From JAJUFS01 sp964599565 (GTDB lineage: Bacteria; Pseudomonadota; Gammaproteobacteria; Natronospirales; JAJUFS01): 64,000 nucleotides of DNA. The DNA lies in assembly GCA_964599565.1 (NCBI GenBank), contig CAZRFE010000001.1, positions 1 through 64,000 on the forward strand, read 5' to 3'. A model generated the notes under the pieces. It had not been told where the DNA came from. It did no database searches and worked only from the letters and a program-made list of their open reading frames with translations. Position 1 is the first letter of the stretch. Every line of letters starts with the position of its first letter. Made by a program: the position numbers and the translations under genes. This document shows, one piece after another, positions 1 to 6,499 of this stretch.

Positions 1-2
1 GC

Positions 3-611
3 GTGATGCATCCGTACATGCCGTTTCTCACCGAGGAAATCTGGCAGCGCGTCGCCCCGCTTGCAGGAAAGACGGGCGAAACCATCATGCTGCAGCCGTA
101 TCCGAAAACGACGGAGTACGCGGAAGATGTAGCCGCGGAAGCGGAAATGCGCTGGGCGATGGAATTCATCCTCGGGGTGCGGCGCATTCGCGGCGAGATG
201 AATCTCTCGCCCTCGAAACCCGTGCCCGTGCTGCTCGAAGCATTGACCGACAACGACAGGGACATCCTCGCCCGCCAGGCGCCGCTCGTGAAATTCCTCG
301 CGCGCCTTGAAGACATCGCCGTGCTCGATGGCGCGCCACCGCCGAGTGCCGTCGCGCTCATGCCGGGCACGATGAAGATTCATCTGCCGATGGCAGGACT
401 CATCGACAAGGATGCGGAGCTCGCGCGCCTCGCGAAGGAGATCGAGAAGACGGAGAAGAATCTCGAGGGATGCAGGCGGAAACTTTCGAATGAGAGTTTC
501 GTTGCGAATGCGCCCGCGGAAGTCGTCGAGCAGGAGAGGAAGAGAGTGGCGGAGATGGAGGGGACGGTGAAGGAGTTGCGCGTTCAGCGGGAACGCATAA
601 CCGCGCTTTGA
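3..611 (+). CDS. valS: Valyl-tRNA synthetase, C-terminal part (partial)
   Basis: This is the last 202 or so codons of valyl-tRNA synthetase, which charges tRNA-Val with valine in the cytoplasm; the 5' part lies outside the window. The visible protein opens inside the anticodon-binding domain (MHPYMPFLTEEIWQRV, a signature of class Ia synthetases). It ends in a charged coiled-coil arm of about 65 residues beginning LIDKDAELARLAKEIEK, which is the usual ValS C-terminus that contacts tRNA. The reading frame is open to the window edge, so the first ATG here is internal and not a start. A strong intrinsic terminator follows. Confidence 0.95.
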   Translation: MMHPYMPFLTEEIWQRVAPLAGKTGETIMLQPYPKTTEYAEDVAAEAEMRWAMEFILGVRRIRGEMNLSPSKPVPVLLEALTDNDRDILARQAPLVKFLARLEDIAVLDGAPPPSAVALMPGTMKIHLPMAGLIDKDAELARLAKEIEKTEKNLEGCRRKLSNESFVANAPAEVVEQERKRVAEMEGTVKELRVQRERITAL

Positions 612-627
612 CAGCTCGTGCGCTGAT

Positions 628-660
628 AAAAAAAAGCCTCGCGTTGCGAGGCTTTTTTTT
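628..660 (+). terminator. Intrinsic terminator after valS
   Basis: A perfect 8-bp stem (AGCCTCGC at 635-642 with GCGAGGCT at 646-653) closes a GTT loop. It is preceded by an A run and followed by eight T residues. It sits 17 bp past the valS stop codon and marks the left edge of the AT-richer island. Confidence 0.93.
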
Positions 661-950
661 AGGTTGGCGCCAAGCGAGTAGAACGAGCGCAGCCCAACAT
701 CCTTTTGGCTGAGGAACAGTGTCCAGGCTTCAAAGGAGTTTTCGGCCGCTTCTCGCTGCGCTCGCAGCTTGGCCGAGTCACTTTTCTTTGCTCCGCCAAA
801 GAAAAGTAACCAAAAGAAAGGCGGCCCGGTCGGCAATCATCTATTCAAAGGAGACCTGCGGTGCTCGTCGTGCGCGGCCTTTGTCATGCTGCGATTCAAG
901 ATCCGATCTCTGCCCAAACTCCTAATACCAAATTCTGACATTCGACGATC
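661..950. repeat. Non-coding boundary with dispersed palindromes
   Basis: No convincing gene lies between the valS terminator and the caspase stop codon. The stretch holds a GTTGG...CCCAAC imperfect palindrome near 663-699, a TCGGCC/GGCCGA pair (742-747 with 771-776), and a perfect 11-bp hairpin (ACTTTTCTTTG at 780-790 with CAAAGAAAAGT at 797-807). The hairpin is followed by an AAAGAAAGGCGGCCCGG tail. A related hairpin with a similar tail lies at 5252-5279. These look like dispersed REP-type elements; short reading frames across them lack good start signals. Confidence 0.55.
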
Positions 951-1937
951 TTATATAAGCCCCTTTTCTGCCAATCGTCGGTAATGTTCACCGAGCGCTG
1001 TGAGGCGGACAGTCTTACTTTCCATAGCCGCATGCCACATATGCGGTGCACCTTCTGGCACAAGCAACCCGACGCGGTTGTATTTCTGCAGAACTTGGAA
1101 AATTTCGTTATGTTCGGGCACAGGTGCCGGAATACTTCGAGGATTTACAGCCCAAGAATCGTCGCGTTCAGGCTCAAATGTAGGATCAAGTTGAAACTGG
1201 AAGCCGGGGGAAGGAAAAAATTCATATATCCGACGAAGCTCGGCTAGCTCCAAAGGAGGTTTCACCTTACGCAAAGAAACAAAACGATTTACATTCGTTT
1301 TGAACACAGGACGTTGCGCCCAAGGTCCTAATGACTGATCTACATGCGCATACACACCCCCCGGCGTTACATCCCCGACCAAGTTTCCGGCAGCGCCGCC
1401 AAGCGCATCCACCAAAAGGCTTGTAAAAACTCCAGCCCCATTTTCTTCTGTTGCATATTGTTCCGCAGTTGAGGCCGTCAGGATGGTCACACCGTCACTA
1501 ATTTCAGCCACGTTTTGTTGTAGCGCCCTTCCTCCCGCAACCCCACTGTGGCAACTATCGAGGATAATCACGCGGTTTTTGACCTTCGACTGGTTAGCCA
1601 TGATCATGATTTCAGCTAAAGGCACGCCGTCATTCCCGGTCTTTACATCGGAAGAACAAAGATAGCCGCCGGTCGCCTCAATATGGCCGTGTCCAGCAAA
1701 ATACAATATTGATACGTCTCCGTCCCCAGAGAACAGGTCACTGATCGCCTGGCGGAATTCATCTCGATCACATGATTCATTTTGCTTGGTCGCAGTGAGA
1801 TGCTTGACGCCGAAATTCACAGAACCATCGGCGTGACGATCGAGCATAGCCTTCACCGCGAATGAGTCATTAACACAACCAAACAACGGCGAGACGTGAG
1901 CGTAGTAATCAATTCCGACAACGAGAGCTTTTCGCAT
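951..1937 (-). CDS. Caspase-like peptidase (C14), TIR-partnered effector
   Basis: A 328-aa protein with an N-terminal caspase-fold peptidase domain (family C14). The opening strand is ALVVGIDYY, the catalytic His is His83 in LYFAGHGH, and the catalytic Cys is Cys129 in VIILDSCHSG. Residues from about 195 to 328 form a second region I do not recognise; it may bind a ligand or regulate the enzyme. Its ATG overlaps the TAA of the upstream TIR gene (TAATG), so the two are almost certainly co-translated. In TIR-caspase systems (type IV Thoeris) the caspase is the effector: a TIR-made nucleotide signal switches it on and it degrades cell proteins to stop phage growth. The effector role here is inferred from architecture; the catalytic dyad is seen directly. 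Confidence 0.88.
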   Translation of the reverse strand: MRKALVVGIDYYAHVSPLFGCVNDSFAVKAMLDRHADGSVNFGVKHLTATKQNESCDRDEFRQAISDLFSGDGDVSILYFAGHGHIEATGGYLCSSDVKTGNDGVPLAEIMIMANQSKVKNRVIILDSCHSGVAGGRALQQNVAEISDGVTILTASTAEQYATEENGAGVFTSLLVDALGGAAGNLVGDVTPGGVYAHVDQSLGPWAQRPVFKTNVNRFVSLRKVKPPLELAELRRIYEFFPSPGFQFQLDPTFEPERDDSWAVNPRSIPAPVPEHNEIFQVLQKYNRVGLLVPEGAPHMWHAAMESKTVRLTALGEHYRRLAEKGLI

Positions 1938-2308
1938 TAGAGGCTATCAATCCAGTTAGCAATGTTATCCCACGTCCAAACCATCGTATTAACACCTTCG
2001 ATGTTGGTACGGTCTTCTTTGTACGCCCATATTCCACGCACTTTAACTTTCTCTTCTTTAGCACATTTGATTTCCCACTTCTGTCCGCTCGAACTTAGCG
2101 AGTTCTTACTAACAATCGCGAGAACCCCATCAGACCGAAGTATCCGTGTACGCACTTTCTTCTTCCAGTCTTCGTCGTAGGCTTCTTTCACCGACATGTC
2201 GATATACTCGAATGGCGTATCGGTGTGTAACGATTGCCCTTTAATCATGTTTCTAATTCTTTCGTCTTCAATCGCGAAAGCAACGAAGACAGTTTTCGTA
2301 TTTGCCAT
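1937..2308 (-). CDS. TIR-like domain protein (DUF1863/ThsB type)
   Basis: A 123-aa single-domain protein that fits the TIR-like DUF1863 fold. It has a first strand TVFVAFAIEDE, a central strand SDGVLAIVSKNS, and a Trp78-Glu79 pair in QKWEIKCAKEE where TIR NADases carry the catalytic Glu. I chose the ATG at 2308, not the upstream frame opening, because AAGGAG sits 7 nt before it and the domain begins there. The stop codon overlaps the caspase start by one base. TIR proteins of this kind sense phage and convert NAD+ into a cyclic ADP-ribose isomer that activates the partner; this role is inferred from the neighbour and fold. No membrane segment or signal peptide is visible. Confidence 0.83.
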   Translation of the reverse strand: MANTKTVFVAFAIEDERIRNMIKGQSLHTDTPFEYIDMSVKEAYDEDWKKKVRTRILRSDGVLAIVSKNSLSSSGQKWEIKCAKEEKVKVRGIWAYKEDRTNIEGVNTMVWTWDNIANWIDSL

Positions 2309-2499
2309 ATTATTCTCCTTAGATGTTAAGCAACCCTCCGTCGAGCTTTGCAGGATTGACGTGTCGGTCAAAACCATCTGCGTCGCAACGGTTTAAGGTC
2401 AATTTTTGTTCTTTGCGTAACCAAAAAAATAGACTCAACCCTAAACTCCTGGCCAAAAAATATTGCACGGTTCTCATGACCCTTGCCCAGCCGGGGACA
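2309..2499. other. Gap upstream of the TIR gene
   Basis: A 191-bp AT-rich gap separates the TIR-caspase pair from the three genes upstream on the same strand. It carries the AAGGAG ribosome-binding site of the TIR gene and A/T tracts but no clear -35/-10 pair that I would defend, so an independent promoter for the pair is possible but unproven. There is no convincing small gene in it. Confidence 0.4.
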
Positions 2500-2760
2500 C
2501 TATCTGTTTCTTTTTGGTTTTTGAGTCAACGCCGAGCCTGCGGATGTTCGCGCTGACTTGCTCGAACCACTGGAGCGCAAAGCTTGTGATGCGGCAGTGG
2601 CCGTCTTACTCGATGTCACTCGAGCAGGGGCTTTTCGCTGAGAAAGAGCGGAACCCGCTGCAGATTTTGCAGCCTTACTAGAACTCTTGCTCCTGAGCAC
2701 GTCGGACGCAGCGGTTGCAGCGCGCTTACTTGTTACTTCGTTGTTAGAACGTTTCACCAT
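2500..2760 (-). CDS. Small basic protein of two 33-residue repeats
   Basis: An 86-aa, Lys/Arg/Ser/Ala-rich protein made almost wholly of two tandem repeats, residues 9-41 and 48-80. They share the pattern T-S-K-x-A-x-TAAS-x-x-LRS-x-x-SSK-x-A-x-x-SAGSAL-x-Q. The composition suggests a flexible or helical nucleic-acid-binding protein, but I recognise no named domain. The start is ATG 2760, preceded by GGGAG and only one base after the stop of the upstream membrane-protein gene, so the two are coupled. It lies on the same strand as, and just upstream of, the TIR-caspase pair. Its function is unknown. Confidence 0.75.
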   Translation of the reverse strand: MVKRSNNEVTSKRAATAASDVLRSKSSSKAAKSAAGSALSQRKAPARVTSSKTATAASQALRSSGSSKSARTSAGSALTQKPKRNR

Positions 2761-2761
2761 C

Positions 2762-3244
2762 TTATTCTCCCGATGCAATGCTTTTTGCAATCTCGACTGG
2801 AGATGTGTCATTGAACACCAACAGTGCGAATGCGGTTAATAGAACAGCAAACAACAAGGCGCTTATAAAACCGCCTGCTAGGTTAACGCCGAACTGCGGC
2901 CAAAACTTCCTTGTTTCCCGTATCTCCGTCAGTATCAAGCTTTGTTCGATCTCTTGCCTTGCGTCTTCTATCAGAATTTCCAGCACTTCGTCAGCGTACG
3001 CTTTCAATGCGTTTTCGGCCGTTCCTTTTGCCTTGAGAAGAATGCTAGGCGGTTGCTGTTCATACCATTTGGCGACCTCATCAGCGCCGGGAATGCTGCC
3101 GCCGTTGTTATCAGCGTGATGTTTCATCCATTCGATTCTTTGCTCTTCGATTACGGCGAACGCTAACAAGCCGAGGATCCAGCTTTCTTCGGATTCATCG
3201 ACCAACTGCCTATAAATATCTTCCGATCCTTTCAATTGGGTCAT
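2762..3244 (-). CDS. Helical protein with C-terminal membrane anchor, unknown
   Basis: A 160-aa protein with a long, charged, mostly helical N-terminal part (about residues 1-120; SEESWILGLLAFAVIEEQR is amphipathic). A single hydrophobic stretch follows near residues 126-149 (GGFISALLFAVLLTAFALLV), with a short tail. It is probably a tail-anchored inner-membrane protein with a cytoplasmic helical bundle. I do not recognise a named family. The downstream basic-repeat gene starts one base after its stop, and the BRCT gene ends 20 bp before its start, so all three look like one transcript. The AT-rich codon use matches the rest of the island and not the GC-rich flanks. Confidence 0.72.
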   Translation of the reverse strand: MTQLKGSEDIYRQLVDESEESWILGLLAFAVIEEQRIEWMKHHADNNGGSIPGADEVAKWYEQQPPSILLKAKGTAENALKAYADEVLEILIEDARQEIEQSLILTEIRETRKFWPQFGVNLAGGFISALLFAVLLTAFALLVFNDTSPVEIAKSIASGE

Positions 3245-3264
3245 ACGGCCTCCAAGGCACCAGC

Positions 3265-4164
3265 TCAGTCGCGCATTGTTTCCGCGAGCGCATCGTGCAA
3301 GTCATTCTCATGAACAAGAAGCACCGACGATCCCTTTCGCCGTAAGTTCACTGCCGCTTCCACCTTTCGTCCATAGCACGCATACGCCCAGCACGGATTA
3401 CCGTTCGCGCCAATAATCAGGTAATCAAGCTTCTTCGAGACATTAGAGAGAACTCTTGCGCCTCTGCTTTCCAGCATCTCCGTGAATTCAGATCGCGCAT
3501 ATCTGGAAGATGCGCCAGTCAGACAAAATGCTTTCTCTTCAAACTCGATCTCTGGACAAACCGAGCAGAGACCGACGATTTTTCCTTCGTGCAAGATTTT
3601 CGGTGCAATGATTGTTCTATCGTCAAGCAACGCTGTGAACTCGCCGAAGAATGACATCAGGAGCTTGTGTTCTTTCTCATCGACTTTCTTGTCCCTCATC
3701 ACGGCGACCACAAGGCTCATGACTTCTTCGTACGGCCAGGTACGCATCATGTAATCATGCTCGTCCATCCATTCGGACAAACCGTTCAATTCAACCGCAG
3801 TTATCCGGCCATCAGCGGCGATTCCGCCAAGAATTGCGTGAAGGCGTTGCACTCCCGCCGTTATGGAGTCGTAAAAACTCCCAGACTGGAGTTTTTCGCA
3901 TAGCCAATGGATGTCCTCTTTCTCATCGCTCGTGAGGACGCGATCAACTATCGCCCGCTCAACCACTGGCATCAGCTCGTTGTAAGGATGCGAGTCTCGA
4001 ACTTCTCGGTGTTCGTGCAGCCAGGCGCGCAGAAAGCTTTCTTCGGCTGCGTTGATTTCCGCATCGGCCGTGATGCCTTCGGTGATGCCAATAAGGGAAT
4101 TGATCGCTTTATCGAGCCGGGAGCGACCAGCGAAACGAACATAGGGACGATGATCGACGTGCAT
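3265..4164 (-). CDS. BRCT-domain protein with TerB-like helical repeats
   Basis: A 299-aa protein. Two related helical segments (about residues 20-100 and 105-185) resemble TerB-like modules; the second contains GLSEWMDEHDYM and VDEKEHKLLMSFFGEF. A BRCT domain of the LigA C-terminal type occupies about 215-295, with AFCLTG, SRGARVLSNVSKKLDYLIIG and GRKVEAA. BRCT domains bind DNA ends or phosphoproteins. There is no ligase or nuclease core, so this is a stand-alone adaptor. The start is ATG 4164, behind a G-rich AAGGGGGGG ribosome-binding site. It is the first gene of the minus-strand island block. A link to the TIR-caspase pair is suggested only by position. Confidence 0.75.
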   Translation of the reverse strand: MHVDHRPYVRFAGRSRLDKAINSLIGITEGITADAEINAAEESFLRAWLHEHREVRDSHPYNELMPVVERAIVDRVLTSDEKEDIHWLCEKLQSGSFYDSITAGVQRLHAILGGIAADGRITAVELNGLSEWMDEHDYMMRTWPYEEVMSLVVAVMRDKKVDEKEHKLLMSFFGEFTALLDDRTIIAPKILHEGKIVGLCSVCPEIEFEEKAFCLTGASSRYARSEFTEMLESRGARVLSNVSKKLDYLIIGANGNPCWAYACYGRKVEAAVNLRRKGSSVLLVHENDLHDALAETMRD

Positions 4165-4366
4165 GCTCCCCCCCTTGGCGCGCGTGTGATCCAGATACCC
4201 AAATTTAGTCCATCGACGGTCTTATGTCTTGTCAGCCAAAGCTGATTCTGTTTGAGTTTTTCAGGGCATACCGGATGGTGGAAGACAAGGGAAACTCTAT
4301 ATTTATCAACGCCTTTCAAGGCAACAGGAGTAGCTTCCTGGAACCAAGAATCCGTGATGAGTCTTG
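4165..4366. other. Divergent spacer at island right edge
   Basis: This spacer lies between the BRCT gene (minus) and the structured leader (plus). It must hold promoters in both directions. A TATATT at 4298-4303 could be a -10 for the plus strand, but no good -35 lies 16-18 bp upstream. AT content drops into the GC-rich chromosome around here. No protein gene is credible. Confidence 0.35.
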
Positions 4367-4466
4367 TCGGGTGGCGGGTGAATACAACACCGCTACTGGA
4401 AATAAGCCCGTCCGGTCCTTGGTCCGGAAGCTAACCACCCGATACCTAACGCTCAACAGCTTGAGC
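4367..4466 (+). promoter_or_regulatory. Candidate structured 5' leader RNA (three-way junction)
   Basis: Complementary segments define a compact fold directly upstream of the 110-aa gene. P1 pairs TCGGGTGG (4367-4374) with CCACCCGA (4435-4442), 8 bp perfect. P2 pairs GCGGGTG (4374-4380, one bulge) with CACCGC (4388-4393). P3 pairs TCCGG (4411-4415) with CCGGA (4424-4428). A separate hairpin, GCTCAA (4451-4456) with TTGAGC (4461-4466), ends 4 nt before the AAGGAG ribosome-binding site at 4471-4476. The layout suits a riboswitch or translational control element. I do not recognise the family and know no ligand. Confidence 0.5.
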
Positions 4467-4483
4467 AACCAAGGAGATTCATC

Positions 4484-4816
4484 ATGGACGAGTCCATCAC
4501 CTACCACATGCCGCAAGGCTTCAATCCCTACGCCTCCGCCGATGCCGCTCGCGGCCTCATCGACGCGATCCACCAGTTCCTGTTTGAAGGTCCCGGCACC
4601 GCGCGCGTGATTCCGTCGGGTGACCGTGCGGGGTTGAACGCGCTCGTGGAGCTGCTGCAAGCCGAGGTGCGCGCGCTGCACGCGTATCTTCGCGAGATCG
4701 AGAACCGCACGACGCTGGTCCTGCCGATGAATGATGCGGAGTTCGATGCGCTGGATGTGCGTCACAAGCGTTTCGATGGTGTGAAGGAACCAGCCATGAC
4801 CTACGCCATTCGCTGA
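4484..4816 (+). CDS. Conserved-looking 110-aa protein, unknown
   Basis: A 110-aa acidic, probably soluble helical protein with no signal peptide or membrane segment. It starts at ATG 4484 with AAGGAG 7 nt upstream. Recognisable stretches are ADAARGLIDAIHQFLFEG, LNALVELLQAEVRALHAYLR and the tail KRFDGVKEPAMTYAIR, but I cannot assign a family. The coding sequence is GC-rich like the chromosome, unlike the island to its left. The structured leader in front suggests post-transcriptional control. A 10-bp palindrome follows its stop codon. Confidence 0.7.
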   Translation: MDESITYHMPQGFNPYASADAARGLIDAIHQFLFEGPGTARVIPSGDRAGLNALVELLQAEVRALHAYLREIENRTTLVLPMNDAEFDALDVRHKRFDGVKEPAMTYAIR

Positions 4817-4823
4817 CGCTTGC

Positions 4824-4847
4824 GCCCTCTCCCGCCAGGGAGAGGGC
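4824..4847. repeat. Perfect 10-bp palindrome (REP-like)
   Basis: GCCCTCTCCC (4824-4833) and GGGAGAGGGC (4838-4847) flank a GCCA loop. There is no T run on either side, so it is more like a dispersed palindromic repeat than an intrinsic terminator, although it could still protect the 3' end of the preceding mRNA. Confidence 0.6.
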
Positions 4848-5526
4848 CGTTCTTTCGCTCCCTCATCGCGACTCGGCTTCTGTAGATCGGGCCAAATGCA
4901 GTGCGGCCCGACAGGAAGCGTCGTGCCGCGCATCGTTTGGCACGATCTACGCCTGCTAAATGGAACTTGCGTTATGTGAGTTCGAAGCATCTCCTGCTTT
5001 GCCTTTGGATGTTCAGACGCGACTGGAAGCCGCCGAGCACCGCAGCGTTCAGCGGGTGTGGAGCCGGAAATCGGAACCCGAGTGCAACGAGGGTCAGCGA
5101 TTTCCGTGCGGAACAGCGAGGGGTGGCGAGACCGAGGCGGATCAAGTGAGCGAAGCGAACGCCGATCCGACCGGCGAGTTACCGAGCGTGTCCGATGAAC
5201 GCGAGGAGCACAGGGAACCCGAAGGGCGGCTGAGTGGAGCGGAATGGTTTTGGTTCCTTTTGCCGAAACAAAAGGGACCCGGCCATGCGCCGGAGCGAAG
5301 CGAAGGGGCGGCCGGAACCGCTGTTGAATACCCCTCTCTGCATCTTTCGAAAAACTGGATTCCCGGAGTACCGGGAATGACGTCCTGGTGGCCTGCCCGC
5401 CAATCGCCTCGAACATACCGCACAAACGCTCACTCGCTCCTTCAAGGTTCCGACCCACCCCCCCCTTCAGGCACAATAAACCCGCTCGCGCCGACGGCGC
5501 CGCACGAACCACAGACGGGAGACCGA
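4848..5526. repeat. Cluster of palindromic elements in a long intergenic region
   Basis: No gene is supported here, although the MoxR frame happens to stay open upstream of its true start. The stretch holds several palindromes. A 69-bp imperfect hairpin has arms GTAGATCGGGCCAAA (4882-4896) and TTTGGCACGATCTAC (4936-4950). CGGAAATCG (5065-5073) pairs with CGATTTCCG (5098-5106). GGTTCCTTTTG (5252-5262) pairs with CAAAAGGGACC (5269-5279) and resembles the element at 780-807. ATTCCCGG (5359-5366) pairs with CCGGGAAT (5371-5378), fitting the ATTCCC-N8-GGGAAT pattern of dRS3-like repeats. These are probably mobile or dispersed REP/MITE-type units. Confidence 0.6.
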
Positions 5527-6498
5527 ATGGAACTGAACACCGGAGGGCGCCACGGCGGCGCATCGCAGCCGCGCGGCGGCGAGCTCGCGGACCTGAAGCA
5601 GGCGATGGCGCTCGTGAACGGCGTGATCCTCGGCAAGCCGAATGCGATCCGCCTGTGCTTTGCCTGCCTGCTCGCGCGCGGACATCTTCTTATCGAGGAC
5701 ATTCCCGGCGTCGGCAAGACGACGCTCGCGCAGACGCTCGCGCGCGCGCTCGGCCTTGATTACCGGCGCATCCAGTTCACGAGCGATCTCCTGCCGGCGG
5801 ACATTCTCGGTGCGGCGGTGTGGCATCGCGATTCCGGCGAATTCCGTTTCCAGCCGGGCCCGATCTTCGCGCAGCTCATCCTCGCAGATGAGGTGAACCG
5901 CGCGACGCCGAAGACGCAGAGCGCGCTGCTGGAGGCGATGGAAGAACACCAGGTCACCGTCGACGGCCAGACGCGCAAGCTGCCGGCGCCGTTCTTCGTG
6001 ATCGCGACGCAGAACCCGCATTACCAGATCGGCACGTTCCCGCTGCCGGAATCGCAGCTCGACCGCTTCCTGATGCGCATCGATCTCGGCTACCCGGATG
6101 TCGATGCGGAGCGCGCGCTTCTTGAAGGCCGCGACCGCCGCGAGATGCTCACGACGCTCGAGCACGCGCTGACGCCGGATGAACTCGTTGCGCTGCAGGC
6201 GCACGTGGCGGATGTCCACACCTCTGCCGCATTGCTCGATTACATCCAGGCGATTGCGCGCTACACGCGCGAAGCGCCGGATCTCGTGAACGGTCTGTCG
6301 CCGCGCGCAGCGCTCGCGCTCAAGCGCGCCGCGCAAGCCTGGGCGCTGCTCGACGGCCGCTCCGCGGTGATCCCGGAAGATGTGCAGGCGGTGCTCGGCG
6401 GTGTCGTTTCGCATCGCCTGCGCATGCGCCGCGAGGAACCGGGCGCTGCCTCCACGGACCTTGCGCGGCGGATCATCGAAGCCGTACCGATTCCCTGA
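5527..6498 (+). CDS. MoxR-family AAA+ ATPase
   Basis: A 323-aa AAA+ ATPase of the MoxR type. Walker A is GVGKTT within IEDIPGVGKTTLAQTLAR, Walker B is LILADEVNRA, and sensor 1 is FFVIATQNP. The C-terminal lid domain carries the family motif GLSPRAALALKRAAQAWA. MoxR proteins act as chaperone-like assembly factors for metal or complex maturation, usually with DUF58 and von Willebrand or transglutaminase partners. Here the partners follow directly: the DUF58 gene starts 2 bp downstream. I chose ATG 5527 because the domain begins soon after it and the upstream frame is palindromic repeat. Confidence 0.92.
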   Translation: MELNTGGRHGGASQPRGGELADLKQAMALVNGVILGKPNAIRLCFACLLARGHLLIEDIPGVGKTTLAQTLARALGLDYRRIQFTSDLLPADILGAAVWHRDSGEFRFQPGPIFAQLILADEVNRATPKTQSALLEAMEEHQVTVDGQTRKLPAPFFVIATQNPHYQIGTFPLPESQLDRFLMRIDLGYPDVDAERALLEGRDRREMLTTLEHALTPDELVALQAHVADVHTSAALLDYIQAIARYTREAPDLVNGLSPRAALALKRAAQAWALLDGRSAVIPEDVQAVLGGVVSHRLRMRREEPGAASTDLARRIIEAVPIP

Positions 6499-6499
6499 C

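Noticed and set aside
719..984. Two short overlapping open frames beside the valS terminator
   Set aside because: They run through a perfect 11-bp hairpin and other repeats, have poor start signals and no recognisable sequence.
4960..5526. In-frame upstream extension of the MoxR gene
   Set aside because: The extra 189 codons cover palindromic repeats and have no MoxR similarity; the conserved AAA+ domain starts after ATG 5527.
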